Shown here: piece after piece, positions 1 to 10,627 of the stretch
How positions within the stretch are numbered: position 1 is the stretch's first letter
Layout: each line of letters begins with the position of its first letter
Assembly (NCBI GenBank): GCA_004144865.1
Contig: SEAY01000032.1
Coordinates: 1 to 32,027 of the forward strand
DNA length: 32,027 nucleotides
Direction of reading: 5' to 3'
Source: Comamonadaceae bacterium
Lineage (GTDB): Bacteria > Pseudomonadota > Gammaproteobacteria > Burkholderiales > Burkholderiaceae_C
Position numbers and translations under genes: made by a program
The notes under the pieces: model-generated
What the model was told of the DNA's origin: nothing
What the model saw: the letters and a program-made list of their open reading frames with translations, nothing else
The model's database searches: none

Positions 1-2
1 TG

Positions 3-548
3 GCGGCGTGGGAGGCGCACTCGCGCCTGGCCCCCGAAGAGATGCGCGCGGCCTTCACCTTCGACGAACCCTTCCACCGCCACGAGACCGGCCGGCTGGA
101 CGACGACAGCTACTTCGGCCATTTGCGCCAGGTGCTGGCGCTCGATTGCGAACTCGCGCAGGTGCGCGCGGGCTTCGACGCCATCCTGATCGGGGAAATC
201 GGGGAGACCGTGCGGATGCTGGAGGCGATCCGCACGCGCGTGCCCTGCTACGCGATCAGCAACACCAATCCCTCGCACGTCGCCGAGATGGAACGCGCCT
301 TCCCGGGCCTGCTGCCGCGGTTCACCCGCGTGTTCGCCTCGCACGAGATCGGCCACCGCAAGCCGCAGCCCGGCGCCTTCGAGCACGTGCTGCGCGAGAT
401 CGGCGTCCCGCCGCAGGAGGTGCTGCTGTTCGACGACCTGGCGCCGAACGTGGAGGCGGCGATCGCGCTGGGGCTGCAGGCGGTGCAGGTGCGCAGCCCC
501 GGCGACGTGCGCCTGGCGCTGGTGCAGCGCGGGCTGCTGGAGGCTTGA
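3..548 (+). CDS. HAD-family hydrolase, 5' end cut by window
   Basis: C-terminal 181 residues of a haloacid-dehalogenase-superfamily phosphatase/hydrolase. The frame is open from the first bases of the window, so the start and the motif I nucleophile (DxDxT/V) lie upstream. Motif II is seen as YAISNTN near the middle, the motif III lysine in GHRKPQPGAF, and the motif IV acidic pair in LLFDDLAPNVEAA. This arrangement fits the HAD-IA group (haloacid dehalogenase, phosphoglycolate phosphatase or YihX-like sugar phosphatase), in which an alpha-helical cap precedes this part. Substrate cannot be told from sequence. An ATG at 42 lies within the cap region and is unlikely to be the real start, because codons upstream continue a sensible protein. 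The gene converges on the aconitase-like gene with a 20-base gap. Confidence 0.85.
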   Translation, partial: AAWEAHSRLAPEEMRAAFTFDEPFHRHETGRLDDDSYFGHLRQVLALDCELAQVRAGFDAILIGEIGETVRMLEAIRTRVPCYAISNTNPSHVAEMERAFPGLLPRFTRVFASHEIGHRKPQPGAFEHVLREIGVPPQEVLLFDDLAPNVEAAIALGLQAVQVRSPGDVRLALVQRGLLEA

Positions 549-568
549 GCCGCGGGCGACACCACCGA

Positions 569-2551
569 TCAGCCCCCAGCCGCGCGCGCCTGCAGCTCCG
601 CGAACGACACCAGCTCCCCCGCCAGCGCGCTCGCCATCACCGTGGCAGGGCTGGCGAGCCAGACCTGACCGGGCCCGGATCGCCCAGGGAAGTTGCGGTT
701 GATCGCACTCACCGTCACCTGCGATGCGTCGGTGGACGAGCCCGGGCCGCAGTTCGCGCAGGCCCCGCAGGAGGGCTGCAGCATGCGCGCGCCGGCCGCC
801 GCGAAGGTGCGGTCGTAGCCGCGCTCCACGCAGTAGTCGCGCACCGCCGTCGTGCCGTACTGCAGGTACAGCCGCACGTGCGGCGGCACGCGCAGGCCGC
901 GCTGCAATCCCCAGGCGAGCACGGCATGGTAGTGGTCGAAGTCCTCGCGCTTGCCCGCCGTGCACGAGCCGCCATAGGCGATGTCCACCCGCACCCGGTC
1001 CTGCACCTCGTGCAGCGGCATGCCATTGCCGGGGTCCCCGGGCCTCGCCACCATGGGTGACAGCGCCGTGCAATCCACCTCGATCACTTCGCTGTACGCC
1101 GCGCCCTCGTCGCTGCGCATCCAGGGCGCGACGTGGAACTCGATGCCGCGCCGCTCCCGCAGGAAGCGCACCGTCTCGGCATCCGGCGCGACGATGCCCG
1201 TCAGGCCGCCGAGCTCCGCCGTCATGTTGGTGAGGGTGGCGCGCTCGTCGGTGGAAAGCGCCGCCAGCGCCGGCCCGCCGAACTCGAACACCTTGCCCAC
1301 GCCGCCGCCCGCGCGGATGCCGGGCAGGCGCAGCAAGTGCAGCACCACGTCCTTCGCGGCCACGCCCGCCGGCAGCGTGCCCTGCAGGTCCACCTTCAGC
1401 ACCTGCGGCATCGTCAGGCGGACCGCGCCGGTGACGAAGGCGTTCGCCATGTCCGTCGTGCCCACGCCGAAAGCCACGCAGCCCAGCGCGCCGCTGTGCG
1501 GCGTGTGCGAGTCGGTGCCCGCCACCAGCTGGCCCGGCAGCGCGTAGTGCTCCGCCATCATCGCGTGCGAGATGCCGGCGACGTTGCCGCCGTCGTCGGC
1601 GCTCGCTTCGGCTTCGGTGAGCGTGCGATGCTGGCGCAGCCCGTACTCGCGTGCGAACGCACGCTGCGCCTCGCACATCGCATGCATGTTCGGCAACAGG
1701 GGCGAGCCCGCGTGCGCCGGGCTTTCCTCCACGTAGGAGGTGTGGTCCTCGAAGACCACGATCGAATCCGGATCGCGCAACGCCAGCGGGCGGCCGAAGC
1801 CGGCATGCAGCATGTGCGCGGCCATGCCGGTGTAGTACTCGTGGATGAAGCGCCAGTCGGCGCGCACGAAGCAGCCTTCGCCCGGTTGCGGCGCGTCGGG
1901 CGTCACCGGCGTGTGCAGGAGGTGGCGCTGCACGATCTTCTCGAACAGCGTGAGCGGGCGCGACGCGGTCGGCCCCGCGACCGGCTTCGCATCCCGCAGG
2001 TGCGCACGGCCGAAGGCCAGCAGCCCGCCGCTGCGCAGGATCGCCGCGGCCAACGCGTCGCGGCCGGCCACCAGTTCGTCCACCGGGATCGCCTCGCCGC
2101 GCTGCAGCCGTTCGACGAGGCCGAAGTCGGTGGAGGTGAAGAGGCCGATGTTGTCCGCGTTCTGGCGGTAGATGCGCTCGAAGCTTTCCGCGATCACCAG
2201 CCGGATGCCCGCCAGCTTCTCCGCCGCCGGCGAATGCTCGCGGGAAGAGCCCTTGCCGTAGCGGCGGCCCGCCACCGTCACCTGGAAACCGGCCGCCTGC
2301 ACGGCACCGGCGGCGATCGGCCGCTGCCCGTCGTCGGTGGTGAAGCCGGTGTACGGGAAGCGCGCGAGGCGGTCGTCGTAGTGCGACATGATCCGCACCG
2401 GCGTGATCTCGTCGGTGGAGACGTCGTCGCGCAAGGCGCCCGCCTGCACGGCGGACAGCGCGGCGCCGCCCAGCTGGGCGCGCACGGCGTCGCCGCTGCG
2501 TGCGAGGAACAGGATGCGCGGCGCGCCGCCGAAATCGAGGAAGGTGTTCAT
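569..2551 (-). CDS. Aconitase/isopropylmalate dehydratase-family hydratase, swivel domain first
   Basis: A 660-aa [4Fe-4S] hydro-lyase. Residues 1-190 form a LeuD/aconitase swivel domain with the signature YGKGSSREH (98-106). Residues 201-660 form a LeuC-like catalytic part, starting TLFEKIVQRH, with GTDSHTPHSG (345-354) and three cluster cysteines: C530 in GGSCTAGK, and C595 and C598 in PSCGAC. Fused family members such as AcnA carry the swivel last. Swivel-first order is known in AcnB, but the AcnB HEAT-like domain is absent here. ATG overlaps the LysR stop as ATGA, so the two are probably co-translated. The divergent lyase and CoA transferase suggest the substrate is a C5 unsaturated dicarboxylate (citraconate or mesaconate to citramalate) rather than aconitate. 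That substrate is inference; the superfamily and cluster ligands are visible. Confidence 0.85.
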   Translation of the reverse strand: MNTFLDFGGAPRILFLARSGDAVRAQLGGAALSAVQAGALRDDVSTDEITPVRIMSHYDDRLARFPYTGFTTDDGQRPIAAGAVQAAGFQVTVAGRRYGKGSSREHSPAAEKLAGIRLVIAESFERIYRQNADNIGLFTSTDFGLVERLQRGEAIPVDELVAGRDALAAAILRSGGLLAFGRAHLRDAKPVAGPTASRPLTLFEKIVQRHLLHTPVTPDAPQPGEGCFVRADWRFIHEYYTGMAAHMLHAGFGRPLALRDPDSIVVFEDHTSYVEESPAHAGSPLLPNMHAMCEAQRAFAREYGLRQHRTLTEAEASADDGGNVAGISHAMMAEHYALPGQLVAGTDSHTPHSGALGCVAFGVGTTDMANAFVTGAVRLTMPQVLKVDLQGTLPAGVAAKDVVLHLLRLPGIRAGGGVGKVFEFGGPALAALSTDERATLTNMTAELGGLTGIVAPDAETVRFLRERRGIEFHVAPWMRSDEGAAYSEVIEVDCTALSPMVARPGDPGNGMPLHEVQDRVRVDIAYGGSCTAGKREDFDHYHAVLAWGLQRGLRVPPHVRLYLQYGTTAVRDYCVERGYDRTFAAAGARMLQPSCGACANCGPGSSTDASQVTVSAINRNFPGRSGPGQVWLASPATVMASALAGELVSFAELQARAAGG

Positions 2552-3444
2552 GGTTCGGCCAGGGATGCCAGATGCTCCGCCAGCAACTGCGCCGCCGGCG
2601 TGAGCGACTGGCCGTCGCGGTAACAGATGATGAAGCGGCGCTCGGCCCAGGGCTCGGCCAGCGCCACCAGGCGCAGGTTGCGCGCGGCGCCTTGCGCCAC
2701 TTCGCGCGGGACGAGGCTGATGGCGAGGCCGGCGTGCACCACGCGCAGCGCCGCCTCGAAGTTGGTCACCACCACGCGGTGGTTGAGGCTGCGGCCGGCC
2801 TGGGCCGCGCGCCGCTGCAGCATCACCTGCACGGCACTGTTGACCGGCAGGCTCACGTGTTCGAAGTCCAGCGTGTCCTCGAAGCGCAGCGACTTGCGCC
2901 CGGCGAGCGGATGCCCCGCGGGCACGGCGACGCAGAGCGTGTCGCGCCGGTACGGCAGCGTGTGCAGCGTGCCGACGTCGGCGGCGTCCCAGCACACCCC
3001 CAGCGACGCGTGGCCCTCGCGCACGCCGCGCACGATCTCCGGGCTCACGCGTTCCTCCATGTCCACGCGGATGCTGCGGTGCGGCGGCAGGCGCAGGAAG
3101 GCCGCGACGTCGTCGGCCAGCGACTCGGTCATCGCGGAGACGGACGCCAGGATGCGGACCTGTCCCTGCCCGCCTTCGACGTAGGCCTGCATGTCGCGCT
3201 CGATGCGGGCGGCGCCATCGAGCATGGCGCGCGCGTGCTCCAGCAGCGTCTGGCCCGCGGGCGTGGGCACCACGCCGTGCCGCTTGCGCACCAGCAGCGG
3301 CGTGCCGAGCTGGCCCTCCAGCTGGGCCAGCCGCTTGCTGATCGCCGAGCCGACGATGCTGGCCAGCTCGCCGGCGCGCGCAATGTTGCCCGTCTCGCAG
3401 ACGGCGACGAACAGGCGCAGGGTCGTGAGGTCGAGGTCGCGCAA
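2548..3444 (-). CDS. LysR-type transcriptional regulator
   Basis: LTTR with an N-terminal winged helix-turn-helix (DLTTLRLFVAV through GTPLLVRKRHGVVPTPAG) and a periplasmic-binding-protein-like effector domain that includes the RILASVSAMTESL stretch. I start it at the TTG at 3444, giving 298 aa and the usual few residues before the first helix. An upstream in-frame TTG at 3486 would give 312 aa, and no ATG or GTG is available nearby. The shorter form leaves the T-N11-A dyad at 3449-3461 outside the coding region. Its stop overlaps the start of the aconitase-like gene by four bases, and the lyase operon is divergent. It most likely controls both arms in response to the substrate or a CoA-free intermediate (inference). 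Confidence 0.85.
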   Translation of the reverse strand: MRDLDLTTLRLFVAVCETGNIARAGELASIVGSAISKRLAQLEGQLGTPLLVRKRHGVVPTPAGQTLLEHARAMLDGAARIERDMQAYVEGGQGQVRILASVSAMTESLADDVAAFLRLPPHRSIRVDMEERVSPEIVRGVREGHASLGVCWDAADVGTLHTLPYRRDTLCVAVPAGHPLAGRKSLRFEDTLDFEHVSLPVNSAVQVMLQRRAAQAGRSLNHRVVVTNFEAALRVVHAGLAISLVPREVAQGAARNLRLVALAEPWAERRFIICYRDGQSLTPAAQLLAEHLASLAEP

Positions 3445-3518
3445 GATATTCCGGATCGGAACGCCAGAGTTCCAAAACTGAGCCAACGGCTCGTTCCGGA
3501 AATTCTAAACTGGCGCGC
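3445..3518. promoter_or_regulatory. Divergent promoter/operator of the lysR and lyase operons
   Basis: The interval between the regulator and the lyase holds a perfect dyad TTCCGGATCGGAA (3449-3461), which fits the T-N11-A box of LysR regulators. It also has the inverted pair GGAAC/GTTCC (3458-3462, 3469-3473) and the palindrome TTCCGGAA (3494-3501). A possible -10, TAAACT (3506-3511), ends seven bases before the lyase ATG, and there is no Shine-Dalgarno sequence. The repeated TTCC/GGAA half-sites look like an operator array for the adjacent regulator. Sites are seen; binding is inferred. Confidence 0.45.
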
Positions 3519-4472
3519 ATGTCATCCCCCGCTTTCGTGCCCACCCTGCCGCGCCGCGTCGTCGTGCGCGAGATGGGGCTGCGCGACGGCCTGCAGAGCG
3601 TGCAGACCGTCGTGCCCACCGCCGCCAAGATCGAATGGATCCGCGACGCCTACGACGCCGGCGAGCGCGAGATCGAGGTCGGCTCCTTCGTGCCGCCGAA
3701 GCTGCTGCCCCAGCTGGCCGACACCGCCGAGGTGCTCGCCTTTGCGCAGACCTTGCCCGGCCTGCGCGCCACCGTGCTGGTGCCCAACATGAAGGGCGCC
3801 GAGCGCGCGCTGGAAGCCAATGCCGCGATGATGCTGGTGCCGCTGTCGGCCAGCCACGCGCACAGCCTCGCCAACCTGCGCAAGACGCCCGACGAGGTGG
3901 TGGCGGAGATCGCCCGCATGCGCGCGGCCCGCGATGCGAGCGGCACGCGAACCGAAATCGAGGTGGGGATTAGCACAGCGTTCGGCTGCACGATCCAGGG
4001 CCACGTGGCCCACGACGAGGTCGTGCGCCTGGTGCAGGCCGTGCTGGACGCGGGCGTGGATTCCGTGAGCCTGGCCGACACCGTCGGCTACGCGGATCCC
4101 GCCATGGTGTCGGCGCTGTTCGAGCGCGTGCTGCGCGTCGCGGGCGACCGCCTCGTGTGCGGCCACTTCCACGACACCCGCGGCCTCGCGCTCGCCAACA
4201 TCTACGCCTGCCTGCAGCTGGGCATCGCCCGCTTCGACGCCTGCACCGGCGGCATCGGCGGCTGCCCGCACGCGCCGGGCGCCAGCGGCAACGTGGCCAC
4301 CGAGGACCTCGCCTACATGCTGGCCAGCATGGGCATCGAAACCGGCCTCGACTTCGACAAGCTGATGGCGCTGCGCGCCAAGGTCGCGCGCTGGCTCGAA
4401 GGCGAAACCCTGCACGGCAGCGTCTGGCGCGCCGGCCTGCCCCGCACCCTGAAGGAAGCCGTCCATGCCTGA
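3519..4472 (+). CDS. HMG-CoA lyase-family enzyme, possible citramalyl-CoA lyase
   Basis: A 317-aa TIM-barrel lyase that cleaves a 3-hydroxy-3-methyl acyl-CoA. Visible residues match the family: R22-D23 in GLRDGLQ, LADTVGYADP (185-194), the metal-binding GHFHD (215-219), and the active-site loop GGIGGCPHAPGASGN (244-258) with catalytic C249 and N258. Canonical HMG-CoA lyase splits HMG-CoA to acetoacetate and acetyl-CoA. Members of this family also cleave (R)-citramalyl-CoA to pyruvate and acetyl-CoA, as known from the 3-hydroxypropionate bi-cycle of Chloroflexus. The neighbours (class III CoA transferase overlapping by eight bases, divergent hydratase, no leucine or isovalerate genes) favour the second activity. 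No ribosome-binding site precedes the ATG, suggesting a leaderless message. Confidence 0.88.
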   Translation: MSSPAFVPTLPRRVVVREMGLRDGLQSVQTVVPTAAKIEWIRDAYDAGEREIEVGSFVPPKLLPQLADTAEVLAFAQTLPGLRATVLVPNMKGAERALEANAAMMLVPLSASHAHSLANLRKTPDEVVAEIARMRAARDASGTRTEIEVGISTAFGCTIQGHVAHDEVVRLVQAVLDAGVDSVSLADTVGYADPAMVSALFERVLRVAGDRLVCGHFHDTRGLALANIYACLQLGIARFDACTGGIGGCPHAPGASGNVATEDLAYMLASMGIETGLDFDKLMALRAKVARWLEGETLHGSVWRAGLPRTLKEAVHA

Positions 4473-5664
4473 GACCACCGTCCCCCAGCCGCTGAACGGA
4501 TTGCGCGTCATCGAGTTCACCCACATGGTGATGGGGCCCACCTGCGGCATGGTGCTCGCGGACCTGGGCGCCGAGGTGATCAAGGTGGAGCCGGTGGACG
4601 GCGACCGCACGCGCCGCCTGCTCGGGGCGGGCTCCGGCTTCTTCCCGATGTTCAACCGCAACAAGAAGAGCATCGCCATCGACCTGCACCAGCCGGAAGG
4701 CGCGGAGCTCGCGCGCCGGCTCTGCGCCGGCGCCGACGTGGTGGCGGAGAACTTCAAGCCCGGCACGATGGCCAAGTACGGCCTGGACTATGCGTCGCTG
4801 AGCGCCGGCAACCCGAAGCTGATCTACGCGACCTGCAAGGGCTTCCTGCCCGGGCCGTACGACCACCGCACCGCCCTCGACGAAGTGGTGCAGATGATGG
4901 GCGGCCTGGCCTACATGACGGGGCGCCCGGGCGACCCGCTGCGCGCGGGCACCAGCGTCAACGACATCATGGGCGGCCTCTTCGGCGCGGTCGGCGTGCT
5001 GGGCGCACTGATCCAGCGCGGCGTCACCGGCCGCGGCATGGAGGTGCAGTCGGCGCTCTACGAGAACAACGTCTTCCTGGTCGGCCAGCACATGCTGCAG
5101 TACGCGATGACGGGCAAGCCGGCGGCGCCGCTGCCGGCGCGCGACAACCCCTGGGCCGTGTACGACGTGTTCACGGTGGCCGGCGGCGAGCAGATCTTCC
5201 TGGCGGCGGTGAGCGACGCGCAGTGGGAGAAGTTCTGCGATGCCCTGGGCTTCCCGGACCTGAAGTCCGAACCGGAGCTGGCCACCAACAACCAGCGCGT
5301 GCAGCAGCGCCCGCGCCTGCTCGCCGCGCTGCGCGAGCGCCTGCAGCACCGCGGCGCCTCGGAACTGGCGGCGCTGATGGAGCGCGCCGGCCTGCCCTTC
5401 GCGCCCATCCGCCGGCCCGAAGACCTGTTCGAGGACGAGCACCTGCTCGCCACCGGCGGCCTGGCCGACGTGCGCCTGCCCGACGGCCCGCGCGCGGGCG
5501 AGACCGTCAAGACCACCCTCCTGCCCTTCACGCTGGCCGGCGAACGGCTCGGCGTGCGCATCGACCCGCCGCGCCTCGGCGAGCACAGCCGCGAGTTGCT
5601 GCGCTCGCTGGGCCTGGACGACGGGCGCGTGGACGCCCTGAAGGCGCAGGGGGTGGTCGCCTGA
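4465..5664 (+). CDS. CaiB/BaiF class III CoA transferase
   Basis: A 399-aa family III CoA transferase, close to the usual 380-430 aa. It opens with LNGLRVIEFTHMVMGP and GMVLADLGAEVIKVEP. The Asp in TSVNDIMGG (D167) aligns by position with the catalytic aspartate of formyl-CoA transferase, which forms the acyl anhydride. Family members move CoA between carboxylic acids, for example succinyl-CoA to D-citramalate, oxalate, carnitine or benzylsuccinate. Its start codon lies inside the end of the lyase gene (eight-base overlap), so the two are translationally coupled. The product would be expected to supply the acyl-CoA that the lyase cleaves. The actual acid is not determined by sequence. Confidence 0.9.
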   Translation: MPETTVPQPLNGLRVIEFTHMVMGPTCGMVLADLGAEVIKVEPVDGDRTRRLLGAGSGFFPMFNRNKKSIAIDLHQPEGAELARRLCAGADVVAENFKPGTMAKYGLDYASLSAGNPKLIYATCKGFLPGPYDHRTALDEVVQMMGGLAYMTGRPGDPLRAGTSVNDIMGGLFGAVGVLGALIQRGVTGRGMEVQSALYENNVFLVGQHMLQYAMTGKPAAPLPARDNPWAVYDVFTVAGGEQIFLAAVSDAQWEKFCDALGFPDLKSEPELATNNQRVQQRPRLLAALRERLQHRGASELAALMERAGLPFAPIRRPEDLFEDEHLLATGGLADVRLPDGPRAGETVKTTLLPFTLAGERLGVRIDPPRLGEHSRELLRSLGLDDGRVDALKAQGVVA

Positions 5665-5702
5665 AACGGCCACAATCCAACCATCGACACAAGGAGACAA
5701 AG

Positions 5703-6686
5703 ATGACCCGTTCCCACTTCCGCCGCCGTGAACTGCTCGCCGCCGGCGCCCTGCTGGCCGCGAGCGCCGGCTTCCCGCTGGCCGCGCGCGCGCAGTCGGG
5801 CACCGTGAAGTTCATCCTGCCCAACGCCACCGGCTCGGGCGTCGATGCGATCACCCGCGCCGCGGCCCCCGCGCTGGGCAAGGCGCTGAATGCCTCCGTC
5901 GTCGTGGAGAACCAGCCGGGCGCCGGCGGCGTGCTGGGCCTGCAGACGCTGGCCCGCTCGGCGCCGGACGGCAACACGCTGTCCGTGGTGTCGAACAACG
6001 TGGTGATCTTCCCCAGCGTGCTGAAGTCGCTGCCCTTCGACATGCCGGGCGATTTCACGCCGATCGCCGTCGTGGGCGCCACGCCCATGGTGCTGGTGGC
6101 CAATCCGGCGAAGGTGTCCGCCGCCAACGCGCGCGACTTCTTCGCCCAGCTCAAGGCGAATCCCGGCGCGCTGAACTTCGGCTCCGGCGGCAACGGCACC
6201 ATCCTGCACCTGGCCACCGAGCTGGTGATGGATGCCGCGGGCACGAAGGCGCGCCACATTCCCTACAAGGGCGTGGGCCCGATGGTGACCGACCTGCTGA
6301 GCGGCCAGATCGACTTCGCGACGGCCGCCCTGCCCAGCGTGCAGCAGCACATCAAGAGCGGCGCGCTGCGCGCCATCGGCACCCTGGCCCCGCAACGCAC
6401 GCCGGCCGCGCCGGAGATCGCGACCTTCGCCGAGCAGGGCCTGGCCAATTTCTCGGTGGAAGCCTGGTTCGCGGTGATCGGCCCCAAGGGCATGAGCGCG
6501 GCCAGCGTGAAGAAGGCGCACGATGCCGTGGTGGCCGCCTTCAACGATCCGGCCGTCAAGGAAACGATGGCCAAGCAGGGCAACACCATCAACATCAGCA
6601 GCCCCGAGCAGGCGCAGGCGGCCTTCCGCAGCGAGCTGCAGAAGTACGCGGCGCTGGTGAAGAAGGTGGGGCTGGAGCCGCAGTAA
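5703..6686 (+). CDS. Bug-family tripartite tricarboxylate transporter receptor
   Basis: A 327-aa periplasmic solute receptor of the TctC/Bug family, a family greatly expanded in Burkholderiales. It has a signal peptide of about 30 residues with a twin-arginine-like RRRELL followed by a hydrophobic stretch and a likely cleavage after AARA. Family motifs are the N-terminal strand VKFILPNATGSGVD, ENQPGAGG, and later RHIPYKG. AAGGAG at 5691-5696 sits six bases before the ATG. A CACAAT -10-like hexamer lies further upstream near 5671, but with only 38 bases after the CoA transferase it probably shares that transcript. No TctA/TctB membrane subunits lie nearby, which is common for Bug proteins. Context suggests it captures the dicarboxylate or tricarboxylate that feeds the cluster. 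Confidence 0.92.
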   Translation: MTRSHFRRRELLAAGALLAASAGFPLAARAQSGTVKFILPNATGSGVDAITRAAAPALGKALNASVVVENQPGAGGVLGLQTLARSAPDGNTLSVVSNNVVIFPSVLKSLPFDMPGDFTPIAVVGATPMVLVANPAKVSAANARDFFAQLKANPGALNFGSGGNGTILHLATELVMDAAGTKARHIPYKGVGPMVTDLLSGQIDFATAALPSVQQHIKSGALRAIGTLAPQRTPAAPEIATFAEQGLANFSVEAWFAVIGPKGMSAASVKKAHDAVVAAFNDPAVKETMAKQGNTINISSPEQAQAAFRSELQKYAALVKKVGLEPQ

Positions 6687-6695
6687 GCGGGGGAC

Positions 6696-6730
6696 GTCGG
6701 GGTTCGCCTGCGGGCTCACCCCGACCTACG
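6696..6730 (-). repeat. REP-like palindrome, copy A
   Basis: Arms GTCGGGGT (6696-6703) and ACCCCGAC (6718-6725) enclose a 14-base loop. Read on the minus strand it begins CGTAGGTCGGGGT and contains GCAGGCGA, matching copy B at 6752-6783 and, less fully, copy C at 16637-16670. It sits in the convergent gap between the Bug gene and the hybrid kinase and could end transcription from either side, but there is no T-run. Confidence 0.6.
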
Positions 6731-6751
6731 CGGTACACCGGGGCCGCGGCC

Positions 6752-6783
6752 CGTAGGCTGGGTTCGCCGCAGGCGACCCCAGC
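6752..6783 (+). repeat. REP-like palindrome, copy B
   Basis: After CGTAG, a 12-base arm GCTGGGTTCGCC (6757-6768) and its complement GGCGACCCCAGC (6772-6783), with one G-T mismatch, flank a GCA loop. It lies in opposite orientation to copy A, 21 bases apart, forming an inverted pair like a bacterial interspersed mosaic element. It ends three bases before the kinase stop codon. Confidence 0.65.
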
Positions 6784-6785
6784 GC

Positions 6786-9566
<2,781 letters not shown>

Positions 9567-9575
9567 CCCCGCACT

Positions 9576-10484
9576 CTACCGTGCCAGGGTGGAGGCGCCG
9601 AACAGGCTCTGCACGAATTCCACGGCGAGTTCCGCAGTCCTGTTGCGCACATCCAGCGCCGGGTTGATTTCCACCACGTCCAGCGAGCCGAGGCGGCCCG
9701 TGTCCGCGATCATCTCCATGCACAGCTGCATCTCGCGGTAGGTGGGTCCGCCGCGCACGCCGGTCCCGACGCCGGGCGCGTCCAGGGGGTCGAGGCAGTC
9801 GAGGTCGAAGCTCACGTGGATGTGCGTGTCCTCGTCCACGTCCTGCAGCACCTCGGTCATGGTGTTGCGCATGCCGTGCTCGTCGATGTGCCGCATGTCG
9901 AAGACCTGCAGCCCCAGCTGGCGGATCGCCTGCTTCTCGTCGGCGTCCACGCTGCGGATGCCGATGAATTCGATGCCGTGCGCATCGATCGCGGCGCGCT
10001 CGCCGCTCCAGCCCACGAGGTCCGGCGGGCCGTGCCCCAGCAGGCAGGCGACGGGCATGCCGTGGATGTTGCCGCTGGGACTGATCTGCTCGGTGTTCAC
10101 ATCGGTGTGGGCGTCGAGCCAGATCACCCGCAGCTTCCTGCGGTGCTGGCGGCAGTGGCGCGCCACCGCGCTGACGGACCCGATCGCGAGGCAGTGGTCG
10201 CCCCCCATCAGCAGCGGGACGTGTTCCATGGCCAGCGCGGTGGACACGGCTTCGAACACGCTGCGGTTCCACGCCACCACTTCGGCGAGGTGACGGATGC
10301 CCTGCACCGGCGCGTGCCAGGGGTTGGGCGGGCCGGCCAGGTTGCCGCGGTCGATGACGTCGAGGCGGTGCGCGCGCAGCGCGTCGCCGAGGCCCGCGAC
10401 GCGCAAGGCGTCGGGTCCCATGCCCGCGCCGCGGACGCTGGCGCCGACGTCCGTGGGTGCACCGATGAGGCTGACTGTGGTCAT
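9576..10484 (-). CDS. rocF: Arginase
   Basis: A 302-aa ureohydrolase hydrolysing L-arginine to ornithine and urea, cytoplasmic and Mn-dependent. The metal ligands are visible: H97 in GGDHCLAIG, D124/H126/D128 in DAHTD, and D227 and D229 in SFDLDCLDP. The substrate loop ISPSGNIHGMP (134-144) is the arginase rather than the agmatinase type. The start at 10484 is supported by AGGAGA nine bases upstream; an in-frame ATG 45 bases earlier has weaker support. The hybrid kinase follows after nine bases. No ornithine aminotransferase, ornithine cyclodeaminase or urease gene is in the window. Confidence 0.93.
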   Translation of the reverse strand: MTTVSLIGAPTDVGASVRGAGMGPDALRVAGLGDALRAHRLDVIDRGNLAGPPNPWHAPVQGIRHLAEVVAWNRSVFEAVSTALAMEHVPLLMGGDHCLAIGSVSAVARHCRQHRRKLRVIWLDAHTDVNTEQISPSGNIHGMPVACLLGHGPPDLVGWSGERAAIDAHGIEFIGIRSVDADEKQAIRQLGLQVFDMRHIDEHGMRNTMTEVLQDVDEDTHIHVSFDLDCLDPLDAPGVGTGVRGGPTYREMQLCMEMIADTGRLGSLDVVEINPALDVRNRTAELAVEFVQSLFGASTLAR

Positions 10485-10627
10485 GGGGTGGCTTCTCCTG
10501 CCCGGCTGCGGCGATTGTGCTGCAAGCACGCGGCAGCCGGGCGGGTTGCTACAGGATGCATCGCCGATGACTAAAGCTCAGATCGCATCGGGAGAATGGT
10601 CCGCAGCAAGAAACGGGAGATACCAAC

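Noticed and set aside
3970..5700. 576-codon minus-strand frame opposite the lyase and CoA transferase
   Set aside because: Shadow of two clearly coding plus-strand genes; no family resemblance.
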